Of a stretch of DNA of 64,000 bases, positions 48,395 through 55,126 are shown one piece after another (the first letter of the stretch is position 1; every line of letters begins with the position of its first letter). The position numbers and the translations under genes were made by a program. The notes beneath the pieces were generated by a model. That model saw only the letters and a program-made list of their open reading frames with translations. It ran no database searches and had not been told where the DNA came from. Location: positions 1-64,000 of the forward strand of contig CANJLF010000007.1 of NCBI GenBank assembly GCA_947475295.1. Reading direction: 5' to 3'. Source of the stretch: Fidelibacterota bacterium. GTDB taxonomy: Bacteria; Pseudomonadota; Alphaproteobacteria; Rhodospirillales; Rhodospirillaceae.

Positions 48395-49902
48395 AGTCTG
48401 GGGGGATGATGTCCGCGCCGCTTTTCCCCTTCGACAACAGCTATGCCCGGTTGCCGGAGCATTTTTATGCGCGGCTTTCGCCGACCTCGGTTAAAGAACC
48501 GCGCCTTATCAAGCTCAATGAAAGTCTCGCGCGCGAGTTGGGCCTTGATCCTGAAAAACTCACAACGCCTGAGGCCATAGAAGTCTTCGCCGGCAACCGC
48601 GTGCCGGAAGGTGCTGCGCCGCTCGCACAAGCCTACGCCGGGCATCAGTTCGCGGGCTTTGTGCCGCAACTGGGCGATGGGCGGGCCATCCTGCTGGGCG
48701 AGGTCATCGATAAGAACGGGAGCCCTCGCGACATTCAGCTGAAGGGCGCGGGGCCGACGCCGTTCTCGCGGCGCGGCGATGGCCGTGCGGCCTTAGGGCC
48801 AGTGATCCGCGAATACATTGTCAGCGAAGCCATGGCCGCCCTTGGCATTCCCACGACGCGGGCGCTGGCGGCGGTGACCACCGGGGAATGGGTGATGCGC
48901 GAGGAACCTCTGCCCGGCGCGGTGCTGACGCGGGTCGCGGCCAGCCATATCCGCGTCGGCACATTCCAATTCTTCGCCGCGCGCAGCGACGTGGCGGGCC
49001 TGAAAGCTCTGGCCGACTATGTCATCGTGCGGCACTATCCGGAAGCGAAAGACGCGGTCAAGCCATACCGCGCTTTGCTGGACGGTGTGATCCGCCGCCA
49101 AGCCCAACTGATCGCGCGTTGGATGCTGGTGGGCTTCATCCACGGCGTCATGAACACCGACAACATGACGGTCTCGGGTGAAACCATCGACTATGGCCCG
49201 TGTGCTTTCATGGACGCCTTTCATCCCGAAACCGTCTACAGCGCCATCGACCAGCGCGGACGTTATGCCTATGAAAACCAGCCCGGCATCGCCGCATGGA
49301 ATCTGGCGCGCTTCGCCGAGACGTTGTTGCCGCTGCTGGACCCGGACCGCGATACCGCCATCAAGGACGCCGAAGACGCGCTGGCGGCTTTTGGCCTGCA
49401 TTTCGAGACGGCCTATGCAAAGGGATTCTGCGCGAAGCTCGGCCTTCTGAAGCCGCGAGCCACGGATGAAGCCCTGGCCCAGGATCTGCTGGAGCGCATG
49501 GACGCGGGCAATGCCGATTTCACCCTGACATTCCGTGGGCTATGCGATGCCACCGCCGACGCCGCGCACGACGACGATGTGGCACGGCTTTTCGCCGATT
49601 CCTCGGCTTTCCATAATTGGGCGCCGCGCTGGCGCGCCCGGCTGGCGGAGGAGGGCGGTGATGCCGATGCGTGCCGCGCCTCAATGCGGAGCGTCAATCC
49701 GGCCTATATTCCGCGCAACCATCTGGTGGCCGAAGTTATCGCCGCCGCGACGCTGAACGACTATCAACCTTTCGAGCGTTTGAACGCGGTGCTCGCGCAC
49801 CCTTATGACGATCAGAGGGGCGACGACCAGACGGGCTTTGAGCGCTATATGCTGCCGCCGGAAGCGCACGAAGTGGTGCATCAAACTTTTTGCGGGACAT
49901 AA
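48391..49902 (+). CDS. selO: Protein adenylyltransferase SelO (YdiU)
   Basis: A 503-residue pseudokinase-fold enzyme that transfers AMP from ATP to Ser, Thr or Tyr of proteins and is linked to redox stress. The family start [59 protein letters not shown] and the metal-binding [20 protein letters not shown] are all clear. Many SelO proteins end with a selenocysteine or cysteine near the C-terminus, and this one ends QTFCGT, the cysteine form. The ATG at 48391 overlaps the rpe stop. ATGs at 48406 and 48409 after a G run are also possible. Confidence 0.94.
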
Positions 49903-49905
49903 AAT

Positions 49906-50331
49906 TTGACCAAAAACGTACTGTTCCTCGGTACCGGAAATTCGGCGCGCAGCATCATCGCCGAATCGCTTTTGAACCATTGGGGCAAGGGCGCCTTCAT
50001 CGGTTACAGCGCCGGCAGTTTCCCCGAGACCGGGGTGCATCCGCTGGCTCTGGCGGCCTTGAATCATCGCCTGCTGCCGACGGCGGGTTTGCGCAGCAAA
50101 AGCTGGGACGAGTTCGCGCGGGCCGATGCGCCGGTGATGGATTACATTTTCACCGTTAGCGACAGCGCCGCCGCCGCGACTGATCCCGTGTGGCCGGGAC
50201 ATCCCGTCACAGCGCATTGGGGCGTGGCCGACCCGGTAGCCGTTGTCGGCACACAAAATGCCCGGACGTCGGCCTTCCGCGATACCGCCCGCGTTCTCGA
50301 AGGGCGCATCCGGGCATTTCTGAAGGCATAG
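49906..50331 (+). CDS. ArsC-like protein lacking all catalytic cysteines
   Basis: A 141-residue protein of the low-molecular-weight phosphatase/arsenate reductase fold, clearly a paralogue of the ArsC at 52726-53232. Stretches such as GLRSKSWDEFARADAPVMDY, GYSAGS and WPGHPVTAHWG are kept. The catalytic loop reads GTGNSARS where ArsC has CTGNSARS (C11 to G9). The two redox cysteines C87 and C95 are S85 and D93. Neither arsenate reduction nor phosphatase chemistry is then possible in the known way. The oxyanion loop is otherwise intact and may bind arsenate or phosphate. It starts at a TTG 3 bases after selO and is followed 2 bases later by the MFS gene. Confidence 0.88.
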   Translation: MTKNVLFLGTGNSARSIIAESLLNHWGKGAFIGYSAGSFPETGVHPLALAALNHRLLPTAGLRSKSWDEFARADAPVMDYIFTVSDSAAAATDPVWPGHPVTAHWGVADPVAVVGTQNARTSAFRDTARVLEGRIRAFLKA

Positions 50332-50333
50332 CT

Positions 50334-51779
50334 TTGAGCGCTCCCGCAGAGCTTACACCCTTTGCCAAACGCATCCTGCCCGCACTGGTGGCGGTGGCCT
50401 TCTTCATGGAGGCGCTCGACACCACCATTCTCAACACTGCGGTGCCGACAATTTCGGAGGCGCTGAACGTCAAGCCGCTCGACATGAAAGCGGTGCTGGC
50501 GAGCTACACGTTGAGCCTTGCCGTGTTCATCCCCATCAGCGGATGGATGGCCGACCGCTTCGGCACGCGCCGCATCTTCGCCGCCGCCATCGGCCTGTTC
50601 TCGCTGGGCTCGCTGCTGTGCGGCCTCGCCAACGATATTCACCTGCTGGTGGCCTGCCGCGTTTTGCAGGGCCTCGGCGGGGCCATGATGATACCGGTGG
50701 GACGGCTCACGGTGATTCGCACCTTCGCCAAATCGGAATTACTGCGCACCATGAGCTTTATCGCCATCCCGGGGCTGATCGGCCCCATGCTGGGGCCTTT
50801 GGCCGGCGGATTGATCGTGGCCTATCTGCATTGGCGTGTGATTTTCTTCGTCAATCTGCCCATCGGCGTGCTGGGGCTCGTGATGGTCTACCTGCATCTG
50901 CCCGATTACCGCGAAGAGCACAGGCATCCATTGGACGTCGTCGGCCTCATCCTGTTCGGGTCCGGCGTGGCGCTGCTGTCGTATGTGCTGGAGGTTTTCG
51001 GCGAGCATACCCTGAGCACGCGCGAAATTCTGGCGCTGCTGGCCGTCGCGCTGACTCTGCTCGCAGGCTATGGCCTGCACGCCACGCACACGCGTTTTCC
51101 GCTTCTCCGCCTCAATGTGTTTAAGTTCCGGACCTTCGCCGTCTCCACCACCGGCAGTTTCATCACGCGCATCGGCATTGGGGGCGGGCCATTTCTGCTG
51201 CCGCTGATGTATCAGGTGGGGCTGGGCTATTCGCCGGTGCAGTCGGGTCTGCTGATCATGCCGCAGGTAATGGGCGCTATGAGTTCCAAGGTCGTCGTGC
51301 AGCGGCTTTTACGGCGCATCGGCTATCGCCGCATGCTGGTTTGCAACACTGTCATTCTCGGTTGCGGCTTAATGCTCTTCGCCACCATCGGACCCGACAC
51401 GCCGGCCTGGCGCATTGTGTTGCAGGCGTTCCTCTATGGCATCTGCACCTCGCTGCAGTACACCAGCATGAACACGCTGGCTTACGCGGACGTGGCGCCG
51501 GCGCAGACCAGCAATGCCACTTCCATTGCCAGCACGCTGCAGCAGATGTCCATGAGCTTCGGTGTGGCCACGGCGGGCCTGTGCACCGCGTTCTTCGTGC
51601 CGGAGGCGGTGCGCAATGACCCGGCTCTGTTCGTGGCCGGGATTCACAAGGCTTTTGCCGTCCTCGGCCTCTACACGATCGCCGTGTCGCTGATGTTCTA
51701 CAGATTAAAGGCCGGCGACGGCAGCAACGTCAGCCAGCAGAAAACCGCCAACACCGGCGACGCCAACGCGGCGAGTTAG
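50334..51779 (+). CDS. MFS exporter, DHA2 (14-helix) type
   Basis: A 481-residue inner-membrane proton antiporter. The start FFMEALDTTILNTAVPTISE (motif D1), GWMADRFGTRRIFAAAIGLF (motif A) and RVLQGLGGAMMIPVGRLTVI (motif B) place it in the DHA2/EmrB branch. The helix count fits 12-14. A TTG at 50334, 2 bases after the previous stop, gives an N-terminus of normal length. The frame also runs further upstream inside the ArsC-like gene. The substrate is unknown. Coupling to the ArsC-like gene hints at an oxyanion or organoarsenical, but this is inference. Confidence 0.88.
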   Translation: MSAPAELTPFAKRILPALVAVAFFMEALDTTILNTAVPTISEALNVKPLDMKAVLASYTLSLAVFIPISGWMADRFGTRRIFAAAIGLFSLGSLLCGLANDIHLLVACRVLQGLGGAMMIPVGRLTVIRTFAKSELLRTMSFIAIPGLIGPMLGPLAGGLIVAYLHWRVIFFVNLPIGVLGLVMVYLHLPDYREEHRHPLDVVGLILFGSGVALLSYVLEVFGEHTLSTREILALLAVALTLLAGYGLHATHTRFPLLRLNVFKFRTFAVSTTGSFITRIGIGGGPFLLPLMYQVGLGYSPVQSGLLIMPQVMGAMSSKVVVQRLLRRIGYRRMLVCNTVILGCGLMLFATIGPDTPAWRIVLQAFLYGICTSLQYTSMNTLAYADVAPAQTSNATSIASTLQQMSMSFGVATAGLCTAFFVPEAVRNDPALFVAGIHKAFAVLGLYTIAVSLMFYRLKAGDGSNVSQQKTANTGDANAAS

Positions 51780-51782
51780 CCG

Positions 51783-52247
51783 TCAGCGGTTAACCACTTT
51801 CCACGTGCCGTCGGGCTGACGGCAGGCGGTGCCGTGGGCCGGTTGCTTGCGGCCGTCGATGATGATCTCGGTCTGGAACTCGCGGCAGGGGCTGGGCGCC
51901 GCGGCGGCAGCAATGGCATTGCCGGGACGGCGCGGCGGCGAATCCCAAATCACGGCGTCATCTTTCACGGATGCCGAAGCGTTGGGCGGAAATGTTTTGG
52001 GGACGGCGTTCGCGGTGGGGGCGGGTGGCGGCGCAGGTGCTGCGGCTTGAGGCTCATTCCAGATGATGCCGTTTTTGTCGGGCGTTCCGGTCGTCGGGCG
52101 CGTTGCTTGCGCTGCGTTCCCCGAAAACGCGCCCCCGGCGGTCTCGGGATTGCTCCAGATGATAGTGCCCTCGTTGGTCTTGGATTGGGCGTAGGCGTTT
52201 CCCGCTAGACTCGTTGCCAAAAAGGCTGCGCAGACAAACTGTTTCAT
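51783..52247 (-). CDS. Secreted protein with three IIW repeats and a surface-antigen-like tail
   Basis: A 154-residue protein with a signal peptide (cleavage near NAYAQ). The middle is Pro/Ala-rich and holds three related units: GTIIWSNPETAGG, NGIIWNEPQAA and DAVIWDSPPRR. The last ~40 residues (CREFQTEIIIDGRKQPAHGT then ACRQPDGTWKVVN) match the C-terminal part of RT0821/Lpp0805-type surface antigens of proteobacteria, including its two cysteines. It is probably periplasmic or surface-exposed and of unknown function. GGAG lies before the ATG at 52247. Convergent with the MFS gene, 3 bases apart. Confidence 0.75.
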   Translation of the reverse strand: MKQFVCAAFLATSLAGNAYAQSKTNEGTIIWSNPETAGGAFSGNAAQATRPTTGTPDKNGIIWNEPQAAAPAPPPAPTANAVPKTFPPNASASVKDDAVIWDSPPRRPGNAIAAAAAPSPCREFQTEIIIDGRKQPAHGTACRQPDGTWKVVNR

Positions 52248-52352
52248 CGGAATCTCCACTTTCCAGCCGCCAGAATAGCAAAGGCCTGAATTCCAGAACA
52301 TTACATAGCCCCGAGATGCGGCGGGAAAATGGCGGTTAAACAAGCCCCGCGC

Positions 52353-52389
52353 TTGACGGCCCACTATATTTCTAATATTCGAGAAATAT
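52353..52389 (+). promoter_or_regulatory. ars promoter and ArsR operator
   Basis: A -35-like TTGACG (52353-52358) is followed by the inverted repeat ATATTTCT-N8-AGAAATAT (52366-52389), which overlaps the ATG of arsR. Transcription should start within a few bases of that ATG, so the message may be leaderless. A bound ArsR would cover both the promoter and the start. Confidence 0.75.
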
Positions 52390-52729
52390 GGAAATACTTG
52401 CCGCTGTCGCCGCTCTAGCCGCCCTGGCTCACGAAGGCCGCCTGGCCATCTACCGGCTGTTGGTTGAAGCGGGTCCGGCGGGACTTACCGTCGGGGTCAT
52501 TGCTAAGAAACTGGCGATGCCGGGGGCAACGCTGTCCTTTCACCTGGCGCAGTTGCAGCACGCAGGGCTTGTGGCCGCGCGCCGCGACGGCCGGCGGTTG
52601 ATTCAAACCACCGACTTCGCGCGCATGGACGAGCTGCTGGGGTATCTCACGGACAACTGCTGCGGCGGTAATCCGGCAGCGTGCGCGCCACCACCCAAAA
52701 TTGGGCCCAAAAAGAAGTCCGCCAAATGA
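52388..52729 (+). CDS. arsR: Arsenite-responsive ArsR repressor
   Basis: A 113-residue winged-helix repressor. The recognition region AMPGATLSFHLAQLQHAGLV (about 43-62) is typical. The usual ELCVCDL metal site in the DNA-binding helix is absent. Instead, three cysteines C91, C92 and C99 lie in a C-terminal NCCGG...AAC tail, like the ArsR type described from Acidithiobacillus, where three C-terminal cysteines bind As(III). It overlaps arsC by ATGA and has an operator over its own start. Confidence 0.9.
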   Translation: MEILAAVAALAALAHEGRLAIYRLLVEAGPAGLTVGVIAKKLAMPGATLSFHLAQLQHAGLVAARRDGRRLIQTTDFARMDELLGYLTDNCCGGNPAACAPPPKIGPKKKSAK

Positions 52730-53232
52730 AAATGATCGGCAATGTGCTGTTCCTGTGCACAGGAAATTCCGCGCGCAGCATTCTGGCTGAATCGCTGATG
52801 ACCTATTGGAGCAAGGGCCTGTTCATGGGTTACAGCGCCGGTAGCTATCCCAAGGGCCAGGTTCATCCCATGGCGATCGCGCTGCTCAAACAGTTCCATC
52901 TGCCGACCGAAGGCCTGCGCAGCAAAAGCTGGGATGAATTCGCGCGAGCAGGCGCGCCCCAGATGGACTTTGTCTTCACGGTCTGCGATCAGGCGGCGGG
53001 CGAGGTGTGCCCGGTCTGGCCCGGGCATCCGATCACCGCCCATTGGGGTCTTCCGGACCCCGCCGCCGTGGACGGCAGCGATGCCGAGAAGATGGTGGCT
53101 TTCCGCGAAGCCTTCCGCATCCTGGAAACCCGCATCCGGTATTTTCTCACCTTCCAGTTCAAGGACCTGCAGCGCGGCGATTTGCAAAAGAAAGCCTCCG
53201 AAGCGGGCAAATTGTCTGAGAAAAAGCCGTGA
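52726..53232 (+). CDS. arsC: Arsenate reductase, thioredoxin-type fold
   Basis: A 168-residue ArsC that reduces arsenate to arsenite. The catalytic C11 is in CTGNSARS, and C87 and C95 in VCDQAAGEVCPVWPG carry the disulfide relay. The core matches the family length (~140), and residues 145-168 are an extra charged tail. It overlaps arsR at its start and the aquaporin gene at its end (GTGA), so the three are translated together. Confidence 0.93.
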   Translation: MKMIGNVLFLCTGNSARSILAESLMTYWSKGLFMGYSAGSYPKGQVHPMAIALLKQFHLPTEGLRSKSWDEFARAGAPQMDFVFTVCDQAAGEVCPVWPGHPITAHWGLPDPAAVDGSDAEKMVAFREAFRILETRIRYFLTFQFKDLQRGDLQKKASEAGKLSEKKP

Positions 53233-53900
53233 CACATTTGCGGAACGCGGTGTTTGCTGAGTTCATCGCCACGGCTTTTTTGCTGATGGCGGTCGTTGGC
53301 TCTGGCATCGCCGCCGAGCGCCTCAGTGGCGGCAACATGGGCCTCGCGCTGCTGGCCAATGCCATTGCCACCGGCTGCGCGCTGTTTGCGCTGATCCTGG
53401 TGTTTGCTCCCATCTCGGGCGCGCATATGAATCCGATCGTCACCTTGGCGGCGGTATTTGTGAACGGCTTCTCGCGAAAGGCGGCGCCGCTCTATATCGC
53501 CGCCCAAGTGATCGGTGCGGTTGTGGGGGTGTGGATCGCGCACCTGATGTTTGAGCTGCCGGTGCTGCAATTGAGCCAGCACGTTCGCACGGGCGGCGGC
53601 CAATGGCTGGCCGAGGCCGTGGCGACGGCGGGGCTTCTCGGAGTCATTTCTGGATGCAGGACCGACGGCAAAGTCGTGACTGCGGGCGCCGTGGCGGCTT
53701 ACATCACCGGGGCCTATTGGTTCACGGCGTCGACGTCTTTTGCCAATCCGGCCGTGACTCTGGCGCGGTCCTTTAGCGATACATTTGCCGGCATCAGATT
53801 CGAAGACGCGCCCGGGTTCATCGCCGCGCAAACTATCGGTCTTATTGCGGTGCTGGCGCTGCTAAGGTTCTTAAAAAGGGGTCAACCTGCGCCCCCTTAA
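53229..53900 (+). CDS. aqpS: Aquaglyceroporin, arsenite channel
   Basis: A 223-residue MIP-family channel with six helices. The two pore motifs are HMNPIVTLA (N68-P-I, a changed NPA) and FANPAVTLAR (N173-P-A). In Sinorhizobium meliloti the same neighbour set, aqpS with arsC and arsR, lets arsenite leave the cell by diffusion after arsenate is reduced, in place of an ArsB or Acr3 pump. No arsB or acr3 gene lies in this window. It starts at a GTG overlapping the arsC stop. Confidence 0.92.
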   Translation: MTHLRNAVFAEFIATAFLLMAVVGSGIAAERLSGGNMGLALLANAIATGCALFALILVFAPISGAHMNPIVTLAAVFVNGFSRKAAPLYIAAQVIGAVVGVWIAHLMFELPVLQLSQHVRTGGGQWLAEAVATAGLLGVISGCRTDGKVVTAGAVAAYITGAYWFTASTSFANPAVTLARSFSDTFAGIRFEDAPGFIAAQTIGLIAVLALLRFLKRGQPAPP

Positions 53901-53947
53901 CATACTGTTATTACGCGATAATTTATCACCCCGCGGCCCCTCCCGGC

Positions 53948-53980
53948 CTGTCACAAAAGCTTCATAGTTCTGTCACAAAA
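53948..53980 (+). promoter_or_regulatory. PhoB box upstream of pstS
   Basis: Three 11-base units in direct repeat: CTGTCACAAAA, GCTTCATAGTT, CTGTCACAAAA. The outer two match the CTGTCAC half-site of the Pho box and share one helix face. The site ends 62 bases before the pstS start, so PhoB, encoded at the end of this operon, should activate it when phosphate is low. Confidence 0.88.
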
Positions 53981-54042
53981 GGTGTGGTGTCGCCCGATAT
54001 TGATGACATGTTCGCACTCCTTCCACCCACTGGAGAACACGC

Positions 54043-55014
54043 ATGATTAAACACTTCGCGGGCGCGCTGGCCGTCGCAGGCACCTTCGCCGCTTTTGGCG
54101 CATATGCCCTGGATGTTGACCCCGCCCTTAAGGAATACAAGAAGACGTCAGGTGTTGAAGGCAGTCTGAAGTCGGTTGGTTCCGACACGCTCAACAACGT
54201 CATGACGCTGTGGGCCGAGAGCTTCAATAAAGAGTATCCGAACGTGAAGGTCGAGATCGAAGGCAAAGGTTCGGGAACGGCCCCGCCGGCGCTGATCTCC
54301 GGCGCCGCGCAGTTCGCGCCCATGTCCCGCCCCATGAAAGCCGGCGAGATCGACGATTTCGAAAAGAAGTACGGCTACAAGCCGACCGGCATCCGCGTTG
54401 CCGTCGATGCGCTGGCGGTGTTCGTGAACAAGGACAACCCGATCAAGTGCTTAAGCTTCGCGCAAGCCGACGCCATCTTCTCCAAGACCCGTCTGATGGG
54501 CGGCAAGGAAGACATCAAGACCTGGAGCCAGGTCGGCGTCACCGGCGAATGGGCCAATAAGCCGATCTCCATGTACGGACGCAATTCCGCCTCGGGCACC
54601 TATGGCTACTTCAAGGAAGTCGTCATGGAAAACGGCGACTTCAAGGACAGCGTCAAGGAACAGGCCGGCTCTTCGGCCGTGGTTCAGGCGATCGCTTCGG
54701 ACAAGTTCGCCATCGGTTATTCGGGCGTGGGCTACAAGACCGCCGACGTGAAGGCCATCGAGATCAAGGCCAAGGACAACGGCACTTGCTACGACGGCAG
54801 CCCGGAAAACGCCTATAAGGGCGACTACCCCATCACCCGCTTCCTCTACGTTTACATGAACCGCAAGCCCGGCGCGCCGATGGAGCCGCTGCGCAACGAG
54901 TTCGTGAAGTTCATCTTCTCCAAGCAGGGCCAGACCGGTGTGCTGAAGGACGGGTATTACCCGATCCCGTCGGCCATCGCTTTCCAGGACCTGAAGGCGA
55001 CCGGCGTCGAATAA
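54043..55014 (+). CDS. pstS: Periplasmic phosphate-binding protein
   Basis: A 323-residue PstS. A signal peptide (cleavage near GAYAL) leads to the mature domain. The phosphate-contacting segments are SVGSDTLNNVMTLWAESFNK, GKGSGTAPPALISGAAQFAP with MSRPM, and NSASGTYGYFKE. It delivers phosphate to PstCAB. Length and motifs are complete. The PhoB box upstream points to induction in low phosphate. Confidence 0.95.
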   Translation: MIKHFAGALAVAGTFAAFGAYALDVDPALKEYKKTSGVEGSLKSVGSDTLNNVMTLWAESFNKEYPNVKVEIEGKGSGTAPPALISGAAQFAPMSRPMKAGEIDDFEKKYGYKPTGIRVAVDALAVFVNKDNPIKCLSFAQADAIFSKTRLMGGKEDIKTWSQVGVTGEWANKPISMYGRNSASGTYGYFKEVVMENGDFKDSVKEQAGSSAVVQAIASDKFAIGYSGVGYKTADVKAIEIKAKDNGTCYDGSPENAYKGDYPITRFLYVYMNRKPGAPMEPLRNEFVKFIFSKQGQTGVLKDGYYPIPSAIAFQDLKATGVE

Positions 55015-55040
55015 CGCCGGGTTTGATTCGAAAAGCGGCG

Positions 55041-55077
55041 GGCGCCGGCGGCCTAACTTGCCGGCGCCGCTCCGTTT
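55041..55077 (+). terminator. Strong hairpin between pstS and pstC
   Basis: Stem GGCGCCGGC (55041-55049) / GCCGGCGCC (55060-55068) followed by CCGTTTT. It would cut down read-through or protect the pstS 3' end, which fits the need for more binding protein than permease. Confidence 0.7.
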
Positions 55078-55126
55078 TCGTGACGTGTGCTTTCAAGACG
55101 GCGACTTTGAAGTGAAACTTTAAGCC

